A stretch of 64,000 nucleotides of DNA from Verrucomicrobiia bacterium (GCA_030427505.1 JAUICH010000024.1:26238-90237); one strand, 5' to 3'. Shown: positions 1 to 9,111, counted from the stretch's first letter. Notes: generated by a model not told the origin, from the letters alone. Translations and numbers: made by a program.

Positions 1-124
1 TCGGGAACAAGGCCCCCACATCCACGGGCCGTTCGGTTTCATTACCGGACTCCTTTTCCTGACCCACGGCTACCATGGTAAGCGTCAAGACTCCCAGAAA
101 CGGCAAAATTCTTCCCTTTCGCAT
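1..124 (-). CDS. Secreted protein, N-terminal fragment (runs off the window)
   Basis: An ATG at 122-124 on the minus strand opens a frame that stays open to the window edge. The first ~20 residues (MRKGRILPFLGVLTLTMVAV, then GQE) form a short signal peptide with a basic start, a hydrophobic core and a likely cleavage site before QE. The start lies 24 bases after the kdsA stop, so it is probably the next gene of the same minus-strand operon. Too little is present to name the protein. Confidence 0.5.
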   Translation of the reverse strand, partial: MRKGRILPFLGVLTLTMVAVGQEKESGNETERPVDVGALFP

Positions 125-148
125 GACCTGCAACACCGCACATTAGCA

Positions 149-988
149 TCAACTACTTGCAGCGGCACGATGAATTCTCAAAAGCGATCCTAAAACCTCG
201 CCCAACCGGTCAAGCGGAACTTGGTTGGGTCCGTCGGAGAGTGCCTTTTCCGGCTCGGGGTGCGTTTCCATGAATACCCCATCGCAACCCACCGCCACCG
301 CGGCCCTCGCCAAAACAGGCGCCAGCTTGCCGTCTCCCCCACTGGCGTTCCCCAGGCCCCCCGGGCGTTGCACGGAGTGAGTCGCATCAAAAACGACGCG
401 GTACCCCTGCTCGCGAATCCAGTAAAGCGACCTCATGTCGGCAACCAAATTATTGTATCCAAAGGACGTCCCTCTTTCGGTGAAGAAGAAATTAGGATTA
501 CCATAATACTTAAACTTCTTTGCAATATTTGCAACGTCCCACGGCGCCAGGAACTGCCCCTTCTTGACGTTTACCGTCCGGCCAGTTTCCGCGGCAGCCT
601 GGATGAGATCCGTCTGGCGGCATAGAAAGGCTGGAATCTGCAAGAGATCGATGTATTCCGCCGCGATGGCGGCTTCCTCCGGCAAGTGAATGTCGGTCGT
701 CACTGGCACGCCCAGTTCCTTGCCCACCGCGGCGAGCAGCGAGCAGCCCTCACGGCAGTCCCCGCCGCGGAAGGAATCCACCGAACTCCGGTTCGCCTTG
801 TCGTAGGAGGCTTTAAAAATGAACCGGGCCCCCGCTTCCGACGCAATCTTTTGGATCTTTCGCGCCACGTCCCAGATGAAATCCTCGGACTCGATCACAC
901 AGGGTCCCAGAATGAACAGCGGGTCCCGGCCGTCCAGGGTCAGATTTCCAATGGGTATTTCGGGCAGTTCAGGCAGTCCTTCGGTCAT
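149..988 (-). CDS. kdsA: 2-dehydro-3-deoxyphosphooctonate aldolase (KDO-8-phosphate synthase)
   Basis: Condenses phosphoenolpyruvate with arabinose-5-phosphate to KDO-8-phosphate, the first committed step of KDO synthesis for lipopolysaccharide; cytoplasmic. The family signature FKASYDKANRSS is present, with the GPC-containing first strand, the DIH/E-type central strand and the final ETHPEPEKALSDGP segment. Length from the ATG at 988 is 279 residues, the usual size. The frame stays open to 1156, but the extra N-terminal residues are low-complexity and overlap the upstream gene. A GTG at 1033, overlapping the stop of the M16 gene by 4 bases, is the other plausible start. Both genes are on the minus strand and probably co-transcribed. 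Confidence 0.93.
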   Translation of the reverse strand: MTEGLPELPEIPIGNLTLDGRDPLFILGPCVIESEDFIWDVARKIQKIASEAGARFIFKASYDKANRSSVDSFRGGDCREGCSLLAAVGKELGVPVTTDIHLPEEAAIAAEYIDLLQIPAFLCRQTDLIQAAAETGRTVNVKKGQFLAPWDVANIAKKFKYYGNPNFFFTERGTSFGYNNLVADMRSLYWIREQGYRVVFDATHSVQRPGGLGNASGGDGKLAPVLARAAVAVGCDGVFMETHPEPEKALSDGPNQVPLDRLGEVLGSLLRIHRAAASS

Positions 989-1029
989 TTCCAATTCGCG
1001 CTTCTTCAGGACGACTTCCCTACCCTCTT

Positions 1030-3624
1030 TCACCCTTTTGGCAATAGCCGAACGATCACCCGGTTCTCCGGAGTGAAATATTTGGCCGCCGCTGCCTTGA
1101 TCTCCGCGGACTCCACCGCCCGAATCCGTTCCGGAAGGTTCAGGTGGTGATTCCACCCCAGCCCGTACAATTCGTCCAGGGCAGCCACCCCGGCCAACTC
1201 CCGCGCGTTCTGCAGGTGAATCGCCTCTTTTCCCGCAAAAGTATTCTTGGCGCGGGCCAGTTCGGAATCCGTCAGGCCGCCCGTGGCCACTTGCTCGATC
1301 TCATCCAGCAGTTCCCGCTCGGCCAGTTCAGCCTTTTCCAGAGAAGTGGCCACATAAAAGAAAAAGCAACCCGGATGCAGCCCCACCAGTTGGCTCGCGC
1401 CCACGGAATAGGCCAAGCCCAGGTCTTCACGGATGCGGATGAAAAACCGCGAGGCCATGTCGCTGCACGCCTCGTCCAGGAGATCGAGGGCTAACCGGTC
1501 TGGGTGATTCAACCCACAAGTCCGGTAACCAGCCAGCAGAATGACCTGCTCTTTGTTGTGCGTTTCGGTGAAGTCCGTCTGACCGGCGCCAACAGGCTCG
1601 GAAAGCGCCCCCTCACCGGCCACGATGGTCTGCCGCCCTTCCGGAAGCTGGGCGAGACGCCCTTCCAGCAGCCCGCGGACTTCCTTGGCGTCCACCTTGC
1701 CGAACACCGCCAGCACGCCGTTTTGCCCGCACACAAAGTCGCCGTGAAATTGAAGCAATTGCTCCCGGCTCAGCCCGGATACGGAAGTTTCGTTTCCCGC
1801 CGTGGTCAGGCTATAGGGATGCGTGCCGAACAAGCCCCGGCGCAACAGTTTCATCGCCACCGTCATTGGCCGGTCTTCCTCGGCGCGAATCGAAGCCAAC
1901 TGATGCACCCGCTCTCGCTCCAGGGACTTCGGCGGAAACGACGGGCAAAGCAAAGCGTCGCTCAAAATATCCAGCCCCAGCGCCAGATCGGGCTCCATGA
2001 CACCCACCGACACGCCAAAGCTGTTGTTCCCAAAGCTGCTGCCGATGCCACCTCCCGCGCTCTCCACCGCGGCGGCCACTTCATCGGAGGTCCGGTTCTC
2101 CGTGTCGCGAGTCAGCAGGCGGGCAAAGAGCCGGGTAATGCCATTGTTCTCCGGGGTCTCGGCCAGCAATCCCCCCCGGAACACGCTGTGCAGAGTGACC
2201 AGCGGCACCCGGTTGTCCTCCTGAATCAGCACGGTCAACCCGTTGGGCAGGACCAGCCGTTCCACTCCGCGGTCCCGGGCCGGCAGAGTCTTCGCCGGAC
2301 CTCCATTGGACGCTTGAGGCGGATTCACGGAAACGGAGGTGACTCCGTCCAAAATCAAATACGTCCGGGCCACCCGCCGCACGTCCTCCGGCGTCACCTT
2401 CTGCACGGCGGCAATGTACTCGCGGGAAAATTCCAGGTTCCGCGCCAGGAGCCAGCAACCGCCCAGTTGGGAGGCCTGCCCCCGCATGGTGCAGAGCGTG
2501 TTGAAATGATCGGACAGCAATTGCCGGATGGACTTGGCCAGTTCCTCCGGCGTCACGCCGGACTCCTGCACCTCGCGCACGCAATCCCACGCCGCCGCTT
2601 CCGCGTCCTGACGCTTGTCCGCGTCGCTCTGGCCGCTGATGATAAACAGTCCCTGGTGCGCCGGGGTGTAGGCCGCGGCCCCAATGCCGTGCACCAGTTC
2701 GCGCTCCTCCCGCAACCGCCGGTAGAGCCGGGAACTGCGGCCGTCGCCCAGGATCAGGGCCAGAACGTCCAGGGCCGGGGTATCGGCGTTTTCCAGGCTG
2801 GGCACGTGCCAGGCCAGCTTCCAGCGGGAGAGATTGGTGGCAAAATCCCGGTGGGCGTCCCGCCGCCCAAACTGCCTGGGCTCTCCCGGCACAAACACCG
2901 GCCGCCGCCACCGCCGCGGCAAAGCCGCGAAATGCTTCTCGATCTGTTCGTGCACCTTCGCGGTGTCCACGTCGCCGGCCACCACAAAGAACAGGTTATT
3001 CGGCACATAGTATCGCTGATAGTAAGCCACCAGATCGTCCCGCGTCACCTGATCGAAGGCGTCCCGGTACCCGATGACCGGGTGGCGGTAGGGCGTTTCG
3101 GCAAAGGCCGTGGAAAACAGCATCTTGCTGAGCACGGAGTCCGGATCGTCATCCCCCATCGCGAACTCGCGGCGGATCACCTCCTGTTCCTTCGCCAGTT
3201 CGCCTTCCGGCAGCGCGGCGTCGCTCACCACCTGACAGAGCACATCCAGGCAGCTCTCGTAACCAAACACCGGCACGTCGATCCAATAGACGGTGCGGTC
3301 GAAAGACGTGTAGGCGTTGATGTAACCGCCCGAGTCCTGCACGGTCTGCGCGATGGCGTTGGCGCTCAGCTTGCTCGTCCCCTTGAAAAGCATGTGCTCC
3401 AGCAGGTGTGACAACCCGGCGCCCAGCCATTGGTCCTCGTGAATACTCCCGGCGCGGCACCACGCCTGCAGGCTCACCACGGGCGCGCTGTGATCTTCGC
3501 GCACGATGATCTCGAGCCCGTTAGACAACGTTTTAATGCCGGCTGCAATCTCCGGCAGATCGATCTCCGCTTCCTTCACGGTTTGTTTATGAAGCGGCGC
3601 CCTTCCCCAGGCTGAAAGAACCAT
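1030..3624 (-). CDS. M16 family zinc metalloprotease, double-domain
   Basis: Predicted zinc peptidase of the insulinase/pitrilysin family. The active N-terminal half has the inverted HXXEH motif (HLLEH, about residue 73-77) followed ~75 residues later by the EQEVIRRE helix that supplies the third zinc ligand. The second half is a homologous M16 fold without HXXEH (it begins around VERLVLPNGLTVL), the usual non-catalytic partner domain. About 864 residues, typical of two-repeat bacterial members. No clear signal peptide. I chose ATG 3624 because GGAACG lies just upstream; ATG 3636 is equally open. It overlaps the end of the upstream Minf_1886-type gene by about 38 bases, so the two are likely translationally linked. 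Confidence 0.88.
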   Translation of the reverse strand: MVLSAWGRAPLHKQTVKEAEIDLPEIAAGIKTLSNGLEIIVREDHSAPVVSLQAWCRAGSIHEDQWLGAGLSHLLEHMLFKGTSKLSANAIAQTVQDSGGYINAYTSFDRTVYWIDVPVFGYESCLDVLCQVVSDAALPEGELAKEQEVIRREFAMGDDDPDSVLSKMLFSTAFAETPYRHPVIGYRDAFDQVTRDDLVAYYQRYYVPNNLFFVVAGDVDTAKVHEQIEKHFAALPRRWRRPVFVPGEPRQFGRRDAHRDFATNLSRWKLAWHVPSLENADTPALDVLALILGDGRSSRLYRRLREERELVHGIGAAAYTPAHQGLFIISGQSDADKRQDAEAAAWDCVREVQESGVTPEELAKSIRQLLSDHFNTLCTMRGQASQLGGCWLLARNLEFSREYIAAVQKVTPEDVRRVARTYLILDGVTSVSVNPPQASNGGPAKTLPARDRGVERLVLPNGLTVLIQEDNRVPLVTLHSVFRGGLLAETPENNGITRLFARLLTRDTENRTSDEVAAAVESAGGGIGSSFGNNSFGVSVGVMEPDLALGLDILSDALLCPSFPPKSLERERVHQLASIRAEEDRPMTVAMKLLRRGLFGTHPYSLTTAGNETSVSGLSREQLLQFHGDFVCGQNGVLAVFGKVDAKEVRGLLEGRLAQLPEGRQTIVAGEGALSEPVGAGQTDFTETHNKEQVILLAGYRTCGLNHPDRLALDLLDEACSDMASRFFIRIREDLGLAYSVGASQLVGLHPGCFFFYVATSLEKAELAERELLDEIEQVATGGLTDSELARAKNTFAGKEAIHLQNARELAGVAALDELYGLGWNHHLNLPERIRAVESAEIKAAAAKYFTPENRVIVRLLPKG

Positions 3625-4039
3625 TCTGCGTTCCATAGCGGCGCCCAGGCCAGACCTTCACCGGCCGGAACGGATCGCGAAACGCCTTTTCGAAAGAATA
3701 CACTCCGCTGAAGTCAGCCCTGGAGTCCGTGTTTGACCGGCCAAAAGCCCCCACTTCGATCAACTGAAACACCATCTCTCCCACATCCTCGGACCGGTGA
3801 ATCCCCCACTGCTCCAAGACCGTGGAAGTCATGGGGCCGAACTCGTTCAGCGCGTACCGGCGAAACCCTTCCAAGAGCTCTCGTCCGTTCACATGACGAT
3901 GTTCTTCCGTCTCGTCCTGACGTAGCTCTTTCAAAGTGTAGTCCAAGGCATCCCGGAGAAAGAAATAGGCATCGGGATGGTACTTCCCGTGTTCTTTCAC
4001 TACCGAACGAACTGCCTCATCAAATCCGATTTTCTGCAT
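3587..4039 (-). CDS. Minf_1886 family protein (Verrucomicrobia/Planctomycetes-restricted)
   Basis: A 150-residue soluble protein of unknown function. Its opening region matches a family (Minf_1886/TIGR04138 type) that I know only from Verrucomicrobia and Planctomycetes: YHPDAYFFLRDALDYT near the N-terminus, HVNGRELLEGFRRYAL in the middle, then FGPMTSTVLEQWGIHRSEDVG. This family call is from memory of its conserved blocks and is a useful taxonomic marker. The C-terminal ~35 residues are less conserved in character and overlap the M16 gene. First gene of a probable minus-strand run leading into the M16 peptidase and kdsA. Confidence 0.82.
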   Translation of the reverse strand: MQKIGFDEAVRSVVKEHGKYHPDAYFFLRDALDYTLKELRQDETEEHRHVNGRELLEGFRRYALNEFGPMTSTVLEQWGIHRSEDVGEMVFQLIEVGAFGRSNTDSRADFSGVYSFEKAFRDPFRPVKVWPGRRYGTQNGSFSLGKGAAS

Positions 4040-4148
4040 CGCCCTTTACGAAAACCAAGGGTTTCAGGGGAAACCGGGCCGCCGATTTCCATATCCTTGC
4101 TACTTCGCTTTTTGCAGGCTCGCAGTCAAGCTAAACCCTTGTTCTTCG

Positions 4149-4289
4149 TCAGGATTCCCCAGCATCCTCAGCCGAAGAAACCTCCTCCACCGGAACTTCC
4201 CTCCAGCCGCCGCGCCATCCGTACTTCACCAGCGCGCCGATGGCCAGGGCGATCAAAATGGCGACCAAGACCACCCTCTCCTTCGGCAT
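4149..4289 (-). CDS. Small single-pass membrane protein
   Basis: A 46-residue protein starting MPKERVVLVAILIALAIG, with one N-terminal transmembrane helix (about residues 5-23), then a short basic stretch (KYGWRGGW) and an acidic tail (EEVSSAEDAGES). The ATG lies 22 bases after the stop of the preceding secreted-protein gene, with GGAA about 8 bases ahead of it. The frame can be extended upstream, but that part is the shadow of the neighbouring gene. Function unknown. Confidence 0.55.
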   Translation of the reverse strand: MPKERVVLVAILIALAIGALVKYGWRGGWREVPVEEVSSAEDAGES

Positions 4290-4311
4290 AAGCACGGTTC
4301 CGAATGGTAAA

Positions 4312-5790
4312 TTACCGGGAAGAGAACTCCCGCTCCAGCTTGTCCAGGTACTCGGAAATCCGGTCCTTCCGCCGGGGGCCCGGCTGGCGCAGTCTCTTGA
4401 CGGCCTGCTGGTAGTCTTCAAAGGCCTCACTCTTTTGCGTCACCTTGGTGGCCTCGTAATAATTCAGGTAGTCGTCCACCCGTTTCATGGTGTTGAGAAT
4501 TCTCAGACGCTCTTCATCCAGCGCGGCCAATTCCTCCCCCACTCCCTTCGCTTTCCCGTCCAGCAGTTGACCCACCACCACGTCGTAGCGCACAATCACC
4601 GGCTGCAAGAGCGGGAAGGCCCGGTTATACACCCGCCGTAGCCGGTCCCTCATCTTGGCCAGCGCTTCTTTCCCGGCGGGCTGGTCCACGAAAAGCCGGT
4701 AGTCGCGCACGGTTCCTTCAGAAAAGGGCGGGGCTTTTTCCTGATCCAGGAAGGGTAACTTCCAGAAACTGTTTCCTTCTTTCTCCCCGGATTCCTCGAT
4801 TTTTTCAAATTGCACGGACAGAGCGTCCTCAATCAGCCGGTCGGTGCGGTCGACGGGTATGAACTCGAAGGCCTGAAGCTCGCCCATGGTGGCGACCTGT
4901 AACGTCCACCACTTGTCGAGCGCTGCCTGGTTCCCCCGCGCCACGGGAAAAAACTCCGCCAGTTGGTCCCGGCCTTTTTTTTCATTTCCAATCAGGGAAC
5001 CCACATAGCGTTGCAAGGAGGCTTTTCCGTTGGGCTGCTCCAGCAGGGCTTTGACCAGCGCCGCGGCGGACGCTCCGTAAATCGCTTCCGTAATGGAGTC
5101 CGCCACCTCCGGTGGACCGCTCAGCACGTCGTCCACGGAAAGGATCTGGCGGGAGTTCAAGACGGTGGAAAAGGTATCGCTCGGGCGGCCTTCGCGCTGG
5201 TACTCGATCAATTCCATCAATCCACAGTAGAGCCATTCCGGCGGGCCCAGGGCATTCGTGTCCACGCTCAGCCGTTCCTTCCCTTTCGCCAGCATCAGTT
5301 CGGTCAGGAAGAGCCGCAGCAACTCGCCGGTCAACTCGTCCCGGCGAAACCCCGCATCCAGATTGACCTCCACTTTAAAGGCAAAGTCGCCGCTCGGCAG
5401 CATGATGATCTCCCGCCGGGTGTGCGTTTCCCGCGCAAAGTCGGACAGTCCGCCACTAATGCGTATCTCCACGGGATAGTACCAGGTATCGGGCAGGCCC
5501 AGCACACTTTCCAAATCACTCCGCACACTCCTGGCAAAGCGCAGGAAAGCCGACCGGGTCCGGCCGTCTGTGGAAACTACCGTGAATTGGTCGGCATACG
5601 ATTTCTGCGTCTTGTCCACCGCCGGCGCCACGCTGCCAGTCGGCGAAAGGGGTAAGACAGGCGCCCCCGGGACCGGTTCCTGCGCTCGGGAAATGGATTG
5701 GCCAGACAGAAAACCCATCACCGCCGCGGCGATGACCACCCGCGCCAAAGCTCCGCGTCCGTGCCGCCGCCTGAATGTTCCGGTTCCCAT
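4312..5790 (-). CDS. Secreted protein of unknown function
   Basis: About 492 residues. The N-terminus is basic (RRRHGRGALAR), followed by a hydrophobic core and an AQ cleavage site near residue 37, so it is probably exported. The mature part is largely alpha-helical and charged, with a region (GELLRLFLTELMLAKG, PPEWLYCGLMELIEY) that resembles peptidase-like helical scaffolds but has no HExxH. I chose ATG 5790 because GGAG stands 6 bases upstream; the ATG at 5808 has no such signal. Upstream of a small membrane protein gene in the same direction. I do not recognise the family. Confidence 0.75.
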   Translation of the reverse strand: MGTGTFRRRHGRGALARVVIAAAVMGFLSGQSISRAQEPVPGAPVLPLSPTGSVAPAVDKTQKSYADQFTVVSTDGRTRSAFLRFARSVRSDLESVLGLPDTWYYPVEIRISGGLSDFARETHTRREIIMLPSGDFAFKVEVNLDAGFRRDELTGELLRLFLTELMLAKGKERLSVDTNALGPPEWLYCGLMELIEYQREGRPSDTFSTVLNSRQILSVDDVLSGPPEVADSITEAIYGASAAALVKALLEQPNGKASLQRYVGSLIGNEKKGRDQLAEFFPVARGNQAALDKWWTLQVATMGELQAFEFIPVDRTDRLIEDALSVQFEKIEESGEKEGNSFWKLPFLDQEKAPPFSEGTVRDYRLFVDQPAGKEALAKMRDRLRRVYNRAFPLLQPVIVRYDVVVGQLLDGKAKGVGEELAALDEERLRILNTMKRVDDYLNYYEATKVTQKSEAFEDYQQAVKRLRQPGPRRKDRISEYLDKLEREFSSR

Positions 5791-5902
5791 ATCCACTCCA
5801 CCATTCAACCGTCAGCACCGCCGCGAGCCTGGCCCGCGGGCTGACTGCACCAGCCGAACCTCTACCTTCCGGCATCGCCCGGAATATTCGCTTCCCGGCG
5901 TC

Positions 5903-6646
5903 TCAAAACTTAGGGTCGAGCACAATCTTGTCGTCCTCAAACCGGATGTCGCCCATCTGATTGAGAACTTCGATCTCTCCCTGCCCGGCCGAAGCCATGT
6001 TCTTGAACGCGGCGATGATCGGCTGAAACTGATACTTCTTCATCTTGAAGTGCCCGATGGAACCACCTTCGCCCCTCCAGATGAACTGGCTTTGCAGGTT
6101 CTTCAGACTCATGCTGAGACTGATCGTCATCGGCATTCCGAAAACTTTCCGGACCATGTAAATCTCCGAAGAGTCTTTTTCGAAATCCACGTAAACGGCT
6201 TCGAAATTCACGAAAGAAGAGAAAGCGCCCCCCTGGCTGCCTTTCAGCCTGGCATTGAGGTATTGATTCACCTCTTCTTCGGTAAAGACGACTTCGGCGT
6301 CCCGCTTCACCAGCGACTCCTGAGCCTCCGTCAGCAAGTTCTCCGGCGTGCCTTTGGCCTTGTAGGGGTAGCCTTGAATAAAGGAAAGATCGCGCGGCAA
6401 CATCAGCATGGCCATGATGGCGGCAATCCCCAGTGCCACGACCAACAGAAACACCGTGGACATGGAGAAGACGGGTTCCGAAGGGGCCTGGTACCGCTGA
6501 CGCGCGGCTCCACGCGCCGCCGCCGCGCGGGAAGTGCTCGCCGCCCCGGTTCTCCCGGCGGCCCCCGGCGCCCCCTTTTTACTGGCGGATTTGGCTTTGC
6601 GCCGCGGAGGCGCGTTTCGTTTTCTACCGGAGAAATGGGGCTTCAT
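5903..6646 (-). CDS. Membrane-anchored protein of unknown function
   Basis: 247 residues. The first ~58 are strongly basic and Ala/Arg/Lys-rich, probably cytoplasmic. One transmembrane helix follows (MSTVFLLVVALGIAAIMAMLML, about 62-83), then a ~160-residue extracytoplasmic domain containing FTEEEVNQYLNARL and a C-terminal beta-rich part ending DIRFEDDKIVLDPKF. The layout resembles lipid-binding-like periplasmic domains, but no family can be named with confidence. It sits 11 bases downstream of the FmdB-type zinc-ribbon gene on the same strand and is likely co-transcribed. Confidence 0.75.
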   Translation of the reverse strand: MKPHFSGRKRNAPPRRKAKSASKKGAPGAAGRTGAASTSRAAAARGAARQRYQAPSEPVFSMSTVFLLVVALGIAAIMAMLMLPRDLSFIQGYPYKAKGTPENLLTEAQESLVKRDAEVVFTEEEVNQYLNARLKGSQGGAFSSFVNFEAVYVDFEKDSSEIYMVRKVFGMPMTISLSMSLKNLQSQFIWRGEGGSIGHFKMKKYQFQPIIAAFKNMASAGQGEIEVLNQMGDIRFEDDKIVLDPKF

Positions 6647-6657
6647 CTAAGTATCGC

Positions 6658-7017
6658 TCAGGTTGAGGGCGTGGAACTGCCCTTACTTTTAGAACTAGAA
6701 GAGGCGGAAGAGGAAGCAGAAGATTGAGAAGATTTTTCCCCACCTTTACTGGAAGATCCCGGCGAACCGCCCGAGTCGGAAGAACTCTTCGAACTCGAGG
6801 AATCGCTTTTCGCCGCCTGTTTGTAGGAATCGCTCCGGTAGTCGGTGATGTAGAATCCCGACCCCTTGAAAATCAGTCCGGCGCCAGCTCCGATCAGCCG
6901 CTTCACTTCTCCGCCGCAACCACTCTCGGGACAATCCGTCAGGCGATCGTCCTTCATGGACTGATAGACCTCAAAGCGGTGACCGCATTTCTTACATTCG
7001 TATTCGTAGGTCGGCAT
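6658..7017 (-). CDS. FmdB-type zinc ribbon protein
   Basis: The true N-terminus is MPTYEYECKKCGHRFE at 7017; the longer frame upstream is unlike the family. CKKCG followed by CPESGCGG gives the four-cysteine zinc ribbon of the FmdB/CxxC_CxxC_SSSS family, followed by the conserved LIFKGSGFYITDYR segment. The last ~55 residues are a serine/lysine/glycine-rich disordered tail, also typical. 119 residues. Precise role unknown; members are thought to be small regulatory proteins. First gene of a minus-strand pair with the membrane protein downstream. Confidence 0.9.
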   Translation of the reverse strand: MPTYEYECKKCGHRFEVYQSMKDDRLTDCPESGCGGEVKRLIGAGAGLIFKGSGFYITDYRSDSYKQAAKSDSSSSKSSSDSGGSPGSSSKGGEKSSQSSASSSASSSSKSKGSSTPST

Positions 7018-7337
7018 TGGCTTGGCTGAAGCTGTAGAGCTGCTTGGTAGTTGATTCCAGCCGGACCCGGCGGGCACCCTCCCGCCCCCGGTGGAGCAGT
7101 AAAGGGTTAGCGTGATTCCGGGAAAAATCAATCGGCTACGGCAGACCATGCCTCCGGAAAAAGGGGGGTTCCTTCCTCTCTCAACGGCCTTTCCAAGCGC
7201 TTCCCCTTCATTTCGAGATGAATTTCGCTGATAGGACACTACATTTGCGCCGTCTAATCCGAGAATTCACTCTTCCTTCCGAAATGCGCTCCTGCTCCCG
7301 TTTTTGCGACCTGCTTCCCGATTTGCCGAAGGCGCGG

Positions 7338-7964
7338 ATGGTTTCCCCCCTCGCCGCGCTCACGGTTCTCTGTCTGCTTTCTTCCTGTGCCAGCGGACCC
7401 GCCGGCTACGGCGGAAGTACCCACTACCTTCCAGGCGTCCGTTCCGGCAACAATGAATTTGGCCTGGGCCCTTCCCCCCAGATGACCAGTAACTTCATGC
7501 TGAACGACACCGTTTCCTACTGGGACGGAGAGGGCATCCCCGGCTCTCCGGCCGTGGTGATCAGCCTTTCTCAGCAGCGGGCCTACTTCTACAAGGGCAA
7601 TCAACTCGTGGGGGTCTCTCTCATTTCCACGGGAACGGATCAGTATGAAACCCCGACCGGCGACTTTAAGATTATCCAGAAGAACAAGGACCACGAGTCC
7701 AACCTCTACGGAGACTACAAATATCCCGACGGCACCATCGCCATGAAGGATATCGATACCTCCAAGGACCCCCAACCGCCCGGGACGGTCTACGATGGCG
7801 CGGACATGCCCTACTTCATGCGCTTTACCGGCGGCGTGGGCATGCATGGCGGCTTTCTGCCCGGCTTCCCTGCTTCTCATGGCTGCGTCCGCATGCCGGA
7901 ACCGATGGCCAAAATCTACTTTGAGAACGTCAGCAACGGCACCCCCGTGCGAGTCGTCCATTAA
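7338..7964 (+). CDS. L,D-transpeptidase (YkuD domain) lipoprotein
   Basis: Predicted peptidoglycan cross-linking enzyme. The N-terminus MVSPLAALTVLCLLSSC is a lipoprotein signal with lipobox LSSC, so it is exported and lipid-anchored. The YkuD catalytic motif SHGCVRM is near the C-terminus, preceded by GGVGMHGGF. About 208 residues. I chose ATG 7338 because GAAGG lies 5 bases upstream and it gives a clean signal peptide; ATGs at 7218 and 7284 are also open. Stop is only 5 bases before the rhodanese gene, suggesting an operon. Could equally act as an L,D-carboxypeptidase. Confidence 0.9.
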   Translation: MVSPLAALTVLCLLSSCASGPAGYGGSTHYLPGVRSGNNEFGLGPSPQMTSNFMLNDTVSYWDGEGIPGSPAVVISLSQQRAYFYKGNQLVGVSLISTGTDQYETPTGDFKIIQKNKDHESNLYGDYKYPDGTIAMKDIDTSKDPQPPGTVYDGADMPYFMRFTGGVGMHGGFLPGFPASHGCVRMPEPMAKIYFENVSNGTPVRVVH

Positions 7965-7969
7965 TCGCC

Positions 7970-8347
7970 GTGGCCGGATCGCCTGAATCAGCGGCGGGTC
8001 TGCCGGACCCGGCGGACCTGGAAATCTCAGTGGAGGATGCCTCCAGCCTGCTCGCTTCCGGCGCCCGGCCGGAAGGTCTGCGCGTCATCGATTGCCGGGA
8101 AGAAGACGAGTATCTGATCTGCCGCATCGAAGGCGCGGAACTGGTCCCGCTGTCCCGCTTTGCCGAAGAAGCAACCGGAAAACTCGGTGACACGGAGGCT
8201 CCCTACCTCGTCTACTGCCATCATGGCATGCGGTCCCTGCGGGCCACGCAATTTCTCCGCCGCCAGGGCTTCGAAAGAGTCTGGAGCCTCGCGGGCGGCA
8301 TCAATGCCTGGTCGGACCGGATCGATCCCACCGTGCCGCGCTATTGA
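7970..8347 (+). CDS. Rhodanese-like domain protein
   Basis: A 125-residue single rhodanese domain. The active-site loop is CHHGMRS (in YLVYCHHGMRSL), with the typical VIDCREEDEY strand before it and the LAGGINAWSDRIDP end. Predicted sulfurtransferase or sulfane-sulfur carrier in the cytoplasm; substrate unknown. Starts with GTG at 7970, five bases after the transpeptidase stop. Confidence 0.9.
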   Translation: MAGSPESAAGLPDPADLEISVEDASSLLASGARPEGLRVIDCREEDEYLICRIEGAELVPLSRFAEEATGKLGDTEAPYLVYCHHGMRSLRATQFLRRQGFERVWSLAGGINAWSDRIDPTVPRY

Positions 8348-8395
8348 GTCGCCGGCCGCGGAGGATAGGCGGGCTCCGCTTCTCTCCAGCTGAAA

Positions 8396-9010
8396 TTACC
8401 GGGCGCCAAATCCCTGGCGCAGCAAAGCTACCATCACCCCCTGGATGATCAGTTCCCGGGCCGGGATCAGGTCGGGATAGTCCGCGTTTTCCGCCTTCAG
8501 GTAGGGGCGGTTCCGGTCCACAAGGTATCGCTTCAGAGTCGTCTCGCCGTCGATGAGGGCCGCCACGATGTCGCGGTTCCGGGGATTGCGTTGCTCCAGG
8601 ACCACGAAGTCGCCACTCAAAATGTGCGCCTCAATCATGGAGTCCCCCCGGACTTTCAAGGCAAAGACGTTCGCCTTTGGGGAAAGCCCCAGAGAAGTCT
8701 TATCCAAAGAAATCTGTCCCTCTGCTTCCGGTTCCGCGTCCGATCCCATGCCGGCGGGAATCTGGCCATAGACTGGAATGTCGACAATCTCCTCCCGGTC
8801 CAGTTCGTCCGGAAAAATCACCGCCCGGGCCTTTCCCGCCAGGCGCTGAATCACGCCCTTACGCTCCAGCGCGCGAAGGTGACTGACCGCCGCCGTCTGG
8901 CTGGCGAATCCAAAGTATTCCTGAATCTCCCGCGTGGAGGGTACGATACCCGTGGTACGATGCCGTTCCTTGAGAAAGTCCAGGAGTTCCTGTTGTCGGT
9001 TTGTAAGCAT
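8396..9010 (-). CDS. lexA: LexA repressor
   Basis: SOS regulator that represses DNA-damage genes and cleaves itself when RecA filaments form. The N-terminal winged helix (residues 1-65) has the MLTNRQQELLDFL opening and the STREIQEYFGFAS recognition helix. The C-terminal S24 domain has the cleavage bond A86-G87 (IPAGM), catalytic Ser124 (GDSMI) and Lys160 (TTLKRY). 204 residues, normal length. The start is fixed by homology, yet no Shine-Dalgarno sequence precedes it; a perfect operator begins 8 bases upstream, so the transcript may be almost leaderless and autoregulated. Confidence 0.96.
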   Translation of the reverse strand: MLTNRQQELLDFLKERHRTTGIVPSTREIQEYFGFASQTAAVSHLRALERKGVIQRLAGKARAVIFPDELDREEIVDIPVYGQIPAGMGSDAEPEAEGQISLDKTSLGLSPKANVFALKVRGDSMIEAHILSGDFVVLEQRNPRNRDIVAALIDGETTLKRYLVDRNRPYLKAENADYPDLIPARELIIQGVMVALLRQGFGAR

Positions 9011-9018
9011 AAGAACAG

Positions 9019-9032
9019 TGTTCTATCGAACA
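9019..9032. promoter_or_regulatory. LexA operator (SOS box) in front of lexA
   Basis: Perfect palindrome TGTTC-TATC-GAACA, 9-22 bases upstream of the lexA start. TGTTC-N4-GAACA is the LexA-binding motif I recall for Verrucomicrobia; it differs from the E. coli and Bacillus boxes. Placement next to the start fits autorepression. The divergent TPR gene begins ~80 bases away and could share the operator. Confidence 0.88.
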
Positions 9033-9111
9033 GCTTCCCGAAAATCCGGTTTATTGCAACCAAAAATTGAGCATAGTTCCGCCAAGCCCCTTTCCTCAGC
9101 TTTCCATAGCC

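Noticed and set aside
1504..3411. Plus-strand frame of 635 codons
   Set aside because: It is antisense to the M16 peptidase. Its product is rich in His/Gln/Arg/Pro without domains, as expected for a GC-rich shadow frame.
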